Part shown: positions 54,814-64,000 of the stretch, in pieces | Position numbering within the stretch: the first letter of the stretch is position 1 | Layout: each line of letters starts with the position of its first letter | From: CAVRIA01 sp963721115 | GTDB lineage: Bacteria; Desulfobacterota; Binatia; HRBIN30; CADEER01 | DNA length: 64,000 nt | Reading direction: 5' to 3' | Assembly (NCBI GenBank): GCA_963721115.1 | Contig: CAVRIA010000004.1 | Location: forward strand, 930,001-994,000 | The notes under the pieces: generated by a model | What the model was told of the DNA's origin: nothing | The model's database searches: none | What the model saw: only the letters and a program-made list of their open reading frames with translations | Made by a program: the position numbers and the translations under genes

Positions 54814-57800
54814 ATGAAGCCCACCAAGGTGAGATCGGCCGGAGCAACGACACGGAAGCCTGCTTCCAGGGCCCGCCGGCAGGGCGCCGCCCGCGAAGCG
54901 CCCGGTTCGACCGGGTTCCCGATTGTCGGCATCGGTGCGTCGGCGGGTGGGCTCGATGCCTTCAAGAAATTCTTCAACGCCATGCCGCCCGAGAGCGGCA
55001 TGGCCTTCGTCTTGATCCAGCACCTCGACCCGACACGTGAGAGCCTGACCGCCGAGTTGGTCGGCACGTACACGCGGATGGGCGTCGTGCAGGCCGAAGA
55101 CGGGATGCGGGTGGAGGCGAACCGCGTCTACGTCATTCCACCGAACGCGTATCTGAGCATTCGCGACCGCACCCTGTGGCTGAGCGCACCCGCTGCGCCG
55201 CGCAGCCTGCGGATGGCCATCGATTTCTTTCTGCATTCGTTGGCGGAGGACCAACAGGAGAACGCCATCGGTGTCATCTTGGCCGGCACCGGCACGGACG
55301 GGACCCTGGGGATCAAGGAGATCAAGGCGGGCGGCGGCATGACGATGGTGCAGGACCCGGAAACCGTGCAGCACGATGGTATGCCGCGCAGCGCGATTGC
55401 CAGCGGCAGCGCCGACTACGTCTTGCCGGCCGAACGGATGGTGGATGCCCTGCTGGCCTATGCTCGAGACGCCGCGGTAGCGGCGGCCGGCATGGCGGTG
55501 CTGCACGAGAGGGCATCCGACTGGCTGGAGGCGGCGGTCGAGGTGCTGCGCGCGCGCACCCGATTCGACTTCAGCGGCTACAAGAAAGGCACTCTGCGAC
55601 GGCGCATTCAACGCCGCATGGGGTTGAGACACATCAAAGAGCCGCGCAAGTATGTGGAGGTGCTGCGCGAGGACCCGGGGGAGGCTACGGCGCTGTTCAA
55701 GGATCTGCTGATCAACGTGACCAGCTTCTTCCGCGAGCCGGCCGCGTGGCTGGTCTTGCAGAAGCAGGTGATTCGACGATTGGTCGCTGCGAAGGACAGC
55801 GATGTGCCGCTGCGCATTTGGGTGCCAGCCTGCTCGAGCGGAGAGGAGGCGTACTCGATCGCGATGATGCTGATCGAAGAAATCGAGGCGACGGGCAAGA
55901 TCCGTCGCCTGCAGGTGTTTGGGTCGGACGTCGATACCGAGGCACTCGAGACGGCGCGTACCGGTATCTATCCCGAGGGGATCGCTGCCCACGTATCGCC
56001 CCAGCGGCTGTCGCGATTCTTCACCAAGAGCGAGCACAGCTACCAGGTCAACAGGGAGCTGCGTGACTGCGTCGTTTTCGCGCAACAGAGCCTGATCAGC
56101 GACCCACCGTTCTCCCGGCTCGACGTGATCAGTTGTCGGAATCTCTTCATCTATCTCGAGCCGGCGGTGCAGGAGCAACTGCTCCCGGTGCTGCACTATG
56201 CGTTGCTCGAGGGGGGCTACCTGTTCCTGGGCAGTGCGGAGAAGATCGGACTGCACGAGGATCTGTTCGAGGCGGTGTCGACGAAATGGCGGATCTATCG
56301 CCGCATCGGACCGACGCGCCACGGCAGGCTCCGCTTTCCCGTCGCCGTCGCACCGCTCTCGAGCGCGGTGCGCGAGCTGACGCCGAGGGCGTGGAATCCA
56401 GCCCGGCTGGCGGCGCTGGCGCACAGCCTGCTGCTGCAGCGTTACGCGCCGGCGTGCGTCATCGTCAACCGCACCGGCGAGATCCTCTATTATCAGGGCC
56501 GCACCGACGATTACCTCATGCAACCGGCGGGTGTACCGACACGGGATCTGCTGGCGCAGGCGCGCAACGGGCTGCGCGCCAAGCTGCGCGGCGCGCTTCA
56601 GGACGCCATGCGCGAAAATCGGAGGGTCGTGCTCCCCGGCATCCAGATGCGCCGTGGTGGCGAGTTCCCGCTCGTCAAGATAACGGTCGAGCCGCTCACG
56701 CCTGCCGGCACCGACAACGAGAGCTTCTGGTTGGTCTCGCTGGAAGACGAGAGCGAGAGCGCAACCGCGACACCATCCGCAGATCGACCCAGCGCCGCCG
56801 AGGTCGGGCTCGTGGAGCAGCTCGAGTGCGAGCTCAAGAGCACCAGGGAGGATCTTCAGCAGACGATCGAGGACCTCCGGGCGGCGAATGAAGAGCTGAT
56901 GTCGGTCAACGAGGAGTTCCAGTCCGGTAATGAGGAGTTGGAAACCTCGAAGGAAGAGCTCCAATCGCTCAACGAGGAGCTCACCACGGCGAACACGCAG
57001 CTGGAGAACAAGATCGGGGAGCTGGAGGCGACCAACAACGACCTGGACAACCTGCTGACCAGCACCAACATCGCGACGCTGTTTTTGGACAGGCACCTAT
57101 GCATCCGGCGGTTCACGCCGGCTGCCACCCGGCTCTTCAGCCTGATTGCATCGGACATCGGCCGCCCGCTCCGCGACATCGCACAGAAGTTCGCCGGACC
57201 CCGATGTCCTGGTCGATGCCGCGGCGGTCCTCGGGCAGCCGATCGCGCCGAAGAGGGAGCTGCAAGGCCATGACGGGCGGTGGTACGTCCGCCAAGTCCT
57301 CCCGTATCGGACGCGCGGCAACCGGACCGAAGGTGTGGTGATCACGTTTTCCGACGTGGCGGCGGAGGCGCTGCACGAGGCACGACTCTATGCCGAGTCC
57401 ATCGTCGACACGGTGCGTGAGCCGCTGCTGGTGCTCGACGGCGACATGTGCGTCCGTTCGGCAAATCGATCCTTCTACGCGACCTTCCGCGTGTCCCGGG
57501 ACAGAACGGTAGGGCGGTCGCTCTTCGATCTGGGCAATGGCGAGTGGGCCATTCCGCGGCTGCGGGCGCAGTTGACGAAGATACTGCCCAAAAAGAGGGT
57601 GCTGAACGACTTCGAGGTGGAGCTCGACCTCGAATCGCTCGGCCGGCGGATCATGCTGCTCAGCGCCCGGGCTCTCCTGCGCGGCGGCAACCAGCCGGGA
57701 ATGATTCTCTTGGCCATTGAAGACATCACCGAGCGCCGGCGGGCGCAGGAAGCCCTGCGGGAGACCGAGAAGCGCAGGCACATCGAGGATCAGGTGCGGC

Positions 57801-58534
57801 AGCGGCAAGCCGAGCTGGCGCACGCGCTGCGCATCAGCACCGTCGGCGAGCTGGCGAGCGGCTTGGCGCACGAGCTCAACCAGCCGCTGTCGGCGATCGC
57901 GAATGGGGTGGAAGCGTGTGCGCGTTACGTGCGGTCGGGCAAGACCACATCGAAGAAGCTCCTGGCGCTGTTGGACAACGCCTCGGGGGAGGCGTTGCGA
58001 GCCGGTGGCATCGTCGAGCACCTGCGCCACTTCGTCGAGAAGGGAAAGCCGCAGCTGGCGCGGGTAGATATTCGTGAGATCGCCCGCAACGTCCCGCATT
58101 TGTTGGGTCGCGAGATCCAGCAGCTACACGTCACGCTGCGGCTCGAGTTGCCTCCGCGACCGCTTCCGATCTACGCGGACCGCATCCAGATCGAGCAAGT
58201 GATCGTCAACTTGATGCAGAACGCCATCGACGCGCTCCGGAGCGTGCCGAGGGGCCGCCGTGAGATTCGGCTGCGGGTTCGCGCGGGGAAGGGCATCGCC
58301 GAAGTGGCCGTGCGCGACACGGGCAGGGGCTCTGCCGCAGCCAAGGAGCACATGTTCGAACCATTCTTCACGACCAAGCCGACCGGTATGGGGATGGGCT
58401 TGGCGATCAGCCGCTCCGTCATCGAGGCCCATGCGGGTCGGATCTGGGTGGAGCGCGGCCCGGACGGCGGCCCCGGGACGACGGTGGCCTTCACGCTGCC
58501 GCTGCGCCGGGTGCGGAAGCGGAACTCCACGTGA
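54814..58534 (+). CDS. CheB-CheR-PAS-histidine kinase fusion (one frameshift)
   Basis: One chain of about 1240 aa. CheB methylesterase domain (about 30-225): GIGASAGGLDAF with Ser nucleophile, IQHLDPT with His, GTGTDGTLG with Asp. CheR methyltransferase (about 235-510): NVTSFFREP, VPACSSGEEAYSIAMM. A Glu/Leu-rich coiled coil follows (EELMSVNEEFQSGNEELET). Two PAS units come next (second YAESIVDTVREPLLVLD), then HisKA with His in LASGLAHELNQPLSAI, then HATPase (DTGRGS, GMGMGLAISRS). At about 57195 the frame slips by one base; PDPDVLVDAAAVLGQPI continues correctly. Receptor-independent CheBR-kinase fusions are thought to sense stress or light; the ligand is unknown. The FixJ-type regulator follows with GTGA overlap. 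Confidence 0.85.
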
Positions 58535-59152
58535 CGACCGGACCGACCGTCTTTGTCGTGGACGACAACGCCGGCGTGCGCAAATCCTTGCGCGCGCTGC
58601 TGGAGTCCGCGGGGCTCGCGGTCGAGACGTACGCCTCGAGCAGGGAGTTCCTCGCCGCCTACGATCCGGAGCGCCCCGGGTGTCTGGTGCTGGACATTCG
58701 CTTGCGGAAGAGCAGCGGCCTGGACCTGCAGGACGATCTTCGGCGGCGCAAAGTGGCGCTCCCCATCATCATCCTGACCGGCCATGGAGATGTGCCCACC
58801 TCCGTGCGGGCGCTGAAAGCGGGCGCGGTGGATTTCTCAGAAGCCCGTGCCACCCAAGCTGTTGCTGGAGCGAATTCGCGCGGCGCTCGAGAGCGACCGC
58901 CTGGCGAGGGCGGTGAGCACCGAAAGCGCCGGCGTGCTGGAGCGAATCGAGCGCCTCACGCCGCGCGAGCGCGAAGTCATGGAGCTGCTCGTTGCCGGCA
59001 AGACTTCCAAGGAGATCGCGGTGGCGATGGACGTCAGCGTCCGCACCGTCGAGGGGCACCGCCGCATGGTGCTCTCCAAGATGAACGTCTCTTCGGCTGC
59101 CCATGTGGTCCGGATGGTGCTCCGCATGCGGGAAGCCGCTTCGCGCAGCTAG
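58531..59152 (+). CDS. FixJ/NarL-type response regulator (one frameshift)
   Basis: About 207 aa. Receiver domain: VFVVDDNAGV, phospho-Asp in CLVLDIRLRKSSG, IILTGHGDV. At about 58836 one base is missing, then KPVPPKLLLERIRAAL and a LuxR-type helix-turn-helix follow (LTPREREVMELLVAGKTSKEIA and VSVRTVEGHRRMVLSKM). Start GTG 58531 overlaps the kinase stop. It is the obvious partner of the CheBR-kinase. The triple CGTAG motif downstream, before the next kinase gene, is a candidate binding site. Confidence 0.85.
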
Positions 59153-59169
59153 CAGCCCGTTGGAAACCC

Positions 59170-59282
59170 CGGACATGCTTCGACAAGCTCAGCATGAGCG
59201 GTGCTTCGCCTTGTCTCTCAAGGGCTCTTCCCGCTCGCCCTGAGCCCTTCGACGTTGCTCAGGACATGCTTGTCGAAGGGTG
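59170..59282. repeat. Interspersed repeat B, copies 3a and 3b
   Basis: TGCTTCGACAAGCTCAGC at about 59177 resembles the copy at 44441. CCCGCTCGCCCTGAG (59230) to TGTCGAAGGGTG (59282) is the inverted 53-bp copy of 54671-54723. Both lie in the gap after the FixJ gene. Intergenic, no frame. Confidence 0.8.
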
Positions 59283-59368
59283 TTTCGACTTGTTCAACGG
59301 GCAGTGAGCCATAGGTAGCGAAGCTAGGGGCGAGGCGGTGGCCCGGCACGAGGTGCCGGCAGCATACA

Positions 59369-59387
59369 CGTAGAACTACGCGCGTAG
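59369..59387 (+). promoter_or_regulatory. Triple CGTAG/CTACG motif, copy 1
   Basis: CGTAG-AA-CTACG-CG-CGTAG at 59369-59387, three five-base half-sites alternating in orientation with two-base gaps (7-bp steps). The same layout is at 62360-62378. It lies about 75 bases before the kinase ATG at 59464. NarL/FixJ-type regulators bind short inverted half-sites a few bases apart. Confidence 0.5.
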
Positions 59388-59463
59388 TATTTCCATCTTT
59401 CGGTTGTCGCGAATAGAGTGTATCGGTACGTACGAGCTAGTGGTGGCGCGAGGGGTCGTGCAT

Positions 59464-60568
59464 ATGCCCGATGAGAGTGGAACGAGGGACGCGTGGGATG
59501 GCATGGTTGACGGTGCGCCTCCGACGAAGTCGCTCGACCCCTACGCCACGAGCATCGTCGAGACGGTGCGGCAACCGCTCGTTGTTCTGGATGCCGAGCT
59601 GCGCGTACTGTCGGCCAACCGGGCCTTCTATACGACCTTTCACGTGCTCCCTGAAAGTAGTGTAGGCGGACTGCTCTACGAGCTCGGCGACCGCCAGTGG
59701 GACATTCCGGAGCTGCGCGAGTTGCTCGAAGAGATTACAGGGGGCGGCCGCGAGATACGGGATTACGAGTTTGTCCGCCGGTTTCCCGCCATCGGCCGGC
59801 GGGCGATGCTGCTCAACGCGTGTCGCCTGCGGGCGCCGGTTGCCGGACCGCCCCTGATCCTGCTCGCCATGGAGGACGTCACCGACCGCAAGCGGGTCGA
59901 AGAGACGCACCAGCTGCTGTTGGCCGCCACGTCGCATGACGTCCTGAATGTGTTGAACAACATCATGGGCTACGCCCAGCTCTTCGAGGAGAGGGATTTC
60001 CCGGAACCGGTGGTGCCACGCATCCTCTCTCTTTCCATGGGGTTGCGCGAGATCATGCGGGAGCTGCTCGATCACGCCGATGCCGACAACGACCAACCCT
60101 CCCTTGCTCTCGTCTCCGCCCGCGCCCTGATGCGCGAACGCGCGGCGGCGGTGGAATGGCAGTGCAGGCAGAAAGGGCTCGAGTTCGCGCGTCGATCTTC
60201 CGCCCGAGGGGTCCGTCACGACCGACCCGATCAAGGTAACGCGGATCCTCGACAACCTGCTGAGCAACGCCGTGCGCTACACGCCCAGGGGGAACGTCTA
60301 CCTGCACGGTCAGCTCGCCAGTACGAAGTTCTCTATCCGCGTACGGGATACGGGGATCGGCATTCCCGCCGACGACCTCGACAGGGTATTCCAGCCGCAC
60401 TACCGGGCGCCGACGGCGCGCCAGGTGGCGCCCCTGGGAACCGGCCTCGGGCTGTTCACGGTCAAGCGCTTCTGCGATCTGCTCGGCGGCAGCACGGAAA
60501 TCGAGAGCACTCCCGGAGTCGGAACCACCTGCACGGTGATGCTCCCTCGCCAACCGCCGCCCGCCTGA
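59464..60568 (+). CDS. PAS-histidine kinase (one frameshift)
   Basis: About 367 aa. The PAS domain (about 20-140) is clearly homologous to the second PAS of the CheBR-kinase: SIVETVRQPLVVLDAELR, FYTTFHVLPESS, LGDRQWDIPELRELLEEI, ILLAMEDVTDRKR. HisKA-like region with His in AATSHDVLNVLNNI. At about 60186 one extra base shifts the frame; VDLPPEGSVTTDPIKVTRIL continues with HATPase boxes (DNLLSNAVRYTPRGN, DTGIGIPADDL, LGTGLGLFTVKRF). ATG 59464 has GAGGGG upstream; a TTG at 59404 gives a longer start that would cover the region after the motif. Cytosolic, partner likely the FixJ regulator. Confidence 0.8.
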
Positions 60569-60631
60569 TCGACGGGCGTGTCCGAGTGTCGCGAGCGCGG
60601 CAGGGGGTCGACCGAGATCGGCCGACGAAGC

Positions 60632-62155
60632 TCAAGGCGCCGGCGGGTCGCCGAGCGTAAAATAGATGGTGGCGCCGTGCTCGACGGCGGCCTCCGCCCA
60701 CACGCGGCCCTGGTGATGCAACACAATGCGTTGCACGGTCGCCAAGCCGATGCCGGTTCCTTCGAAGGCCGACTCGGCGTGCAGGCGTTCGAAGGGCTGG
60801 AATAGTTTGGTCGCGGACGCCATGTCGAAACCCGCCCCGTCGTCGCGTACGAAGTACACCACCTCGCCGTCTTGCTCGGTGGTTCCGAATTCGATCCGTG
60901 CCGTGGGATGCTGACTGGTATACTTCCAGGCGTTCTCGATGAGGTTCTCCAGGACGATGCGGAGCAGGCGGGTGTTCCCGCGCGCCACGACACCCGGAGC
61001 GATGATCCAGTCGACTCGTCGGCTTCGTTCGCTCTGCTGCAGAGCGCCGGCGAGTGTCTGCGCCAGATCGCTGAGGGGGACTGGCTCCCACGAGATGCTT
61101 TCCCGCGTCACGTGGGAGAGACCGATCAGGTCCTCGATGAGCTGCTGCATGCGCTCCGTGCTTCGCCACATCGACCGCACGTAGTCCTGACCTCGGGCAT
61201 CGAGCTGCTCGCTGTACTCCTCCAACAGCAATTTGCTGAAGCCCGCGATGTGCCGCAGCGGCGCGCGCAAGTCGTGCGAGACGGAGTAGCTGAACGCTTC
61301 GAGGTCCTTGTTGGCGGCGTCCAGATATGCGGTGCGCGCTTGGACTTCTTCTTCCAGCCCTCGGTCGAGCTTGCGGATGACCGTTTCGGTGTGGTGCGGC
61401 GTAGTACGGATGTTGCACTGGATGACACTGATGCCGTTTTCCCTGTAGACGTTGCTGACGAACTCCACGTCGATTCGGCTGCCGTCCTTGGCTTGCAGCG
61501 GGAGGTCCTGATAACGAAGGTACTGTCGCTTTTTCAGGTTCTGAAACGCATCCTGATTCGCCACCACGTCGTTGAAGGGGCTGATCTCCCAGAGCTCCCG
61601 TCCCACGAGATCCTTCCGACGATAGCCGAGGAGCTCCGTCAGGAACGGGTTGACGTCGATGATCTTGCCCGTGTCGGCTTCGAGGATGAGAATGCCGTCC
61701 TTGGCCGACTCGAACAGTCGTCGGTAGCGAAGCTCTGAAGACTGAAGCGCTCGTTCCTTTCGTTGAAGCTCCCGCCTGACGGCGGCCGCACGCAACGCCG
61801 CTTGGACCACTGGGCAGAGGTCTGCCAGCTTCTGTTTGTTGACGACATCGTACGCTCCCGCTTTCATGGCCGTGACGGCAGCCTCCGTCTCGGCCATACC
61901 GGACACCATGATGACCGGTGCTTGGATATCGTGGTCGCGAAGCATTGCCAGAGCGTCGTGCCCGTGCAGCGTCGGCATGACGCAGTCACAGGTGACCAGG
62001 TCCCATGCTTGGTGCGAGAAAGCGGCTGCCAACGCGCTTGCTGTCTGCACGCGCTCCGACGTCACCTCGTACCCACCTCGTCGCAACTCGCGCTCGATGA
62101 ACAGTGCGTCGTTCTCGTTGTCTTCGATCAGGAGTAGGTTCAGGGGCGTACTCAT
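60632..62155 (-). CDS. Receiver-PAS-histidine kinase (hybrid, phytochrome-type HisKA)
   Basis: A 507-aa cytosolic kinase. N-terminal receiver (about 5-125): LLLIEDNENDALFI, DLVTCDCVMPTLHG with phospho-Asp, VIMVSG, VVNKQKL. PAS (about 150-270): RYRRLFESAKDGILILEADT and VEFVSNVYRENGISVIQCNI, closely similar to the first PAS of the kinase at 49320-52099. HisKA with His in FSYSVSHDLRAPLRHIAGF, then HATPase (NLIENAWKYTS, DDGAGFD, FEGTGIGLATVQRI). ATG 62155 is preceded by GGGAGG; homology begins there. No frameshift. Divergent from the small gene at 62443 with three CGTAG-type motifs between. Confidence 0.9.
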   Translation of the reverse strand: MSTPLNLLLIEDNENDALFIERELRRGGYEVTSERVQTASALAAAFSHQAWDLVTCDCVMPTLHGHDALAMLRDHDIQAPVIMVSGMAETEAAVTAMKAGAYDVVNKQKLADLCPVVQAALRAAAVRRELQRKERALQSSELRYRRLFESAKDGILILEADTGKIIDVNPFLTELLGYRRKDLVGRELWEISPFNDVVANQDAFQNLKKRQYLRYQDLPLQAKDGSRIDVEFVSNVYRENGISVIQCNIRTTPHHTETVIRKLDRGLEEEVQARTAYLDAANKDLEAFSYSVSHDLRAPLRHIAGFSKLLLEEYSEQLDARGQDYVRSMWRSTERMQQLIEDLIGLSHVTRESISWEPVPLSDLAQTLAGALQQSERSRRVDWIIAPGVVARGNTRLLRIVLENLIENAWKYTSQHPTARIEFGTTEQDGEVVYFVRDDGAGFDMASATKLFQPFERLHAESAFEGTGIGLATVQRIVLHHQGRVWAEAAVEHGATIYFTLGDPPAP

Positions 62156-62302
62156 CGATCGACGCCTCCCTTCCGGCGGCAACGCAGGTTGGGGGCGCAA
62201 GAAGGGCAGCGGCGACAAGGCGCCCCTATCTGCAGATGCAACACGACTACCACGCTTCTAGTCTAGTGGCTGCGGTCGTGGCCGCAAGCTGGGGTTACCA
62301 CG

Positions 62303-62318
62303 CGCGTACAACTACGCG
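62303..62318. promoter_or_regulatory. Inverted CGCGTA/TACGCG motif
   Basis: CGCGTA (62303-62308), spacer CAAC, TACGCG (62313-62318). It lies between the divergent kinase and small-protein genes. Similar in core (GTA/TAC) to the triple motif 42 bases further on. Confidence 0.4.
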
Positions 62319-62359
62319 GCCCGACTGCGGTACGCCACGATAGAGTCCGATGAGAACCC

Positions 62360-62378
62360 CGTAGTTCTACGTGCGTAG
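62360..62378 (+). promoter_or_regulatory. Triple CGTAG/CTACG motif, copy 2
   Basis: CGTAG-TT-CTACG-TG-CGTAG at 62360-62378, with the same half-site order and spacing as 59369-59387. It lies about 65 bases before the start of the small-protein gene at 62443 and in the divergent promoter region. Confidence 0.55.
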
Positions 62379-62442
62379 TTATTCTATCTGGCAGGCGACT
62401 GTCTGTCGGCTTATAAGAGAACTTGGAGGGACGGAAAGGGCA

Positions 62443-62841
62443 ATGGCGATGCAAACCAATCTGTGGCTGATGGGACTGCCCGCGGGTATGTTGCAAGTGG
62501 AAATCCTGCTGCCGTCGCAACATTTCGGACCGCGGTGTGCGCAGGCGCCCGAGGAGCGGCTCATGATCGCCGTTTTGCAGGACGCACTCGCCTGCCTACA
62601 GAACCACCGCTTCGCCAAGGACGCTTACGGGCGACGCCTCTTCGACGAGGCGGAGCAGTGGTTCCTCGCCGAAGAGACAGACTGGCCGTACTCGTTCGAA
62701 AGTATCTGTGGAATACTCGAGCTCGATTCGAATGCCGTGCGCCAGCACCTGCGCGTGGGGCCAGGGAAGCAAGTGCCCGTGCCAGGGCGCGGGGATGGCC
62801 GCCCGTGCGCGCCGCCGTCCGTCAGCGGCGCGCGTACTTAG
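62443..62841 (+). CDS. Conserved small protein upstream of GspE/PilB, function unknown
   Basis: A 132-aa soluble protein. The middle part is similar to a small uncharacterised family I have seen in delta-like genomes: LMIAVLQDALACLQNHRFAKD, RRLFDEAEQWFLAEETDWPYSF, ESICGILELDSNAVRQHLR. The last 35 residues are Pro/Gly-rich and may not be real. The C-terminal core resembles a helix-turn-helix (SFESICGILELDSNAVRQHL), so a regulator is possible. ATG 62443 has AAGG upstream. The triple CGTAG motif precedes it. Confidence 0.65.
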   Translation: MAMQTNLWLMGLPAGMLQVEILLPSQHFGPRCAQAPEERLMIAVLQDALACLQNHRFAKDAYGRRLFDEAEQWFLAEETDWPYSFESICGILELDSNAVRQHLRVGPGKQVPVPGRGDGRPCAPPSVSGART

Positions 62842-62975
62842 CCCGCCGGGGGCTGTTGTCCATCCGAGGAGTTCCGTGATTTCGGTACAGAAGTGCCGCG
62901 CAGGGAAGGGAGCTGACCGGCATCGCATGGCGTTTGGCCTGTTGGCCTGCGATTTGCCCTGTTGCACTCCCAGGT

Positions 62976-64000
62976 ATGGACCGTATGCCGCCAAAGGACC
63001 GCGCCGGCGATGTGGCCCTCCTGAGATTTCTGGCTCGGGCGGGGTTGATCACGGCTGACCTCGCGCTCACCGCCGAGGCCACCCTGACGGCGGACGGCAC
63101 CGGTCTCACGGCGATCGACTGCCTGGTCGGTACGGGGGGGCCGGGCGAAGAGCAGATCGCCAGGGGCATGGCGGAACATCTGCGGCTTCCCTACGTGAAC
63201 TTGGCGGTATATGCGCTGAATGCCGGGGTCACCGGGCTGCTCCCCGAGGAGCTGGCGACGCGCTACCAGATCGTCCCGTTGCGCGCCTCGGAAGGCAGCC
63301 TGGTCGTTGCGACGGCCAACCCAATGGACCGCGGCGCCGTGCATGCAGTGGGGTTCGCCACCGGACGGCGCGTCTTCCTGGAAGTCGCCTGTCAGACGGC
63401 CGTGCGGGACATGCTGGCGCACGCCTATCACCTGGAGCAGACCCTCGACAGCTACCTGAGTGGGATTCCGGATGGAGGCGACATTCCCGTCGCCGAGTTA
63501 CCCGAAGAGCAGCTCGACCTGAAGAGCCTGCTGCGGGAGACCCACCTGGCACCCGTGGTGAAACTTTTCAATCTCATCCTGATCGAGGGGATCCGCAACC
63601 GGGCCAGTGACGCCCACATCGAGGCCGGCCCCACGGACGTGCGGGTCCGCTATCGGATCGACGGCAGCCTGGAAGAGTCGTTCCGGCTGCCCAAGTGGAC
63701 ACAGGATCCGCTGGTCGCCCGCTGCAAGGTCCTGGCGAAGCTGGACATCACCGAGCGCCGCGTGCCGCAGGACGGCCACATCCGTCTCAGTTACCGAGAA
63801 TCCACGATCGATCTGCGCGTCTCCTGCCTGCCCACCCAATTCGGCGAGAAGCTGACCCTGCGCATCCTCGATCCGAGCAGCGCGCCAACGGGGCTCGATA
63901 GCTTGGGGTTCTCGGAGCGAGATCTGGGTTGCATCCGAGAGGCGATCAACCGCACGGACGGCATGATCCTGGTCACCGGACCGACCGGCAGCGGCAAGAC
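62976..64000 (+). CDS. GspE/PilB-type secretion ATPase (runs off right edge)
   Basis: At least 341 aa, no stop before the edge. N-terminal GspE/MshE domain (about 10-155): LLRFLARAGLITADLALTA, RLPYVNLAVYALN, LPEELATRYQIVPLR. Then the ATPase domain: APVVKLFNLILIEGIRNRAS, DAHIEAGPTDVRVRYRIDG, Asp-box QDGHIRLSYRES, and Walker A GPTGSGK at the very end. It powers type II secretion or type IV pilus assembly. The start ATG 62976 has a poor ribosome site (CCAGG); a second ATG at 62985 is possible. Which system it serves needs the sequence to the right. Confidence 0.9.
   Translation, partial: MDRMPPKDRAGDVALLRFLARAGLITADLALTAEATLTADGTGLTAIDCLVGTGGPGEEQIARGMAEHLRLPYVNLAVYALNAGVTGLLPEELATRYQIVPLRASEGSLVVATANPMDRGAVHAVGFATGRRVFLEVACQTAVRDMLAHAYHLEQTLDSYLSGIPDGGDIPVAELPEEQLDLKSLLRETHLAPVVKLFNLILIEGIRNRASDAHIEAGPTDVRVRYRIDGSLEESFRLPKWTQDPLVARCKVLAKLDITERRVPQDGHIRLSYRESTIDLRVSCLPTQFGEKLTLRILDPSSAPTGLDSLGFSERDLGCIREAINRTDGMILVTGPTGSGK

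Noticed and set aside
54671..59282. Insertion sequence or transposon defined by the 53-bp inverted repeats
   Set aside because: No transposase between them and no flanking target duplication seen; family B elements also occur singly.

Overview
High-GC bacterial DNA (about two thirds G+C by eye) with no rRNA or tRNA gene that I can recognise. The predicted envelope proteins point to a Gram-negative: Lnt, a LolA-like protein, an OprB-type porin, an OmpA-like lipoprotein and many other lipoproteins. Secreted proteins with dockerin-like calcium loops (pattern DGNGQVSVNEL) and long Thr/Pro linkers are typical of Deltaproteobacteria-related lineages such as Candidatus Binatia (Desulfobacterota_B). 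That placement is an inference from style only.

Layout. 1-8.5 kb: N-terminal part of a membrane sensor, lnt, a calcium-repeat protein, a single-chain acyl-CoA carboxylase and a methyltransferase. 8.7-11.7 kb: a rhodanese domain fused to a K+ channel pore, whose catalytic Cys codon is an in-frame TGA (candidate selenocysteine), convergent with a CoA-disulfide reductase that also carries a rhodanese domain. 11.9-18.8 kb: hflX, a pgsA-like gene, a lipoprotein-sorting protein, acnA, a CBS protein and a HAD phosphatase. 18.8-26.8 kb: secreted and lipoprotein genes, including two proteins that share an unnamed domain. 27-31.7 kb: a GST, a prepilin-like gene and a zinc/manganese ABC transporter operon. 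31.7-35.4 kb: a giant secreted Thr/Pro-linker protein. 35.5-45.9 kb: enoyl-CoA hydratase, a BNR/MoaD/DoxX cluster, cytochrome c, a lipoprotein operon, a second K+ channel, a DUF1254/1214 lipoprotein and a porin. 46.1-48.4 kb: P450, ABM monooxygenase and a DUF4336-like protein. 48.8-62.2 kb: a signalling island of four histidine kinases and two response regulators, interrupted by an RRM protein plus DEAD-box helicase pair. 62.4-64 kb: a small protein and the start of a GspE/PilB ATPase.

Three families of short interspersed repeats occur, each with copies in opposite orientation, and there are two kinds of candidate operator. One is three CGGAA-type boxes at exact 11-bp spacing, placed similarly upstream of the lipoprotein operon and the porin. 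The other is a CGTAG/CTACG triple motif upstream of a kinase and of the small protein that precedes gspE.

About a dozen genes carry single-base frame changes with good homology on both sides. This suggests uncorrected assembly indels (or decay), so frames in those genes should be treated with care. The TGA in the rhodanese gene is different: it does not change frame and sits exactly on the catalytic Cys.
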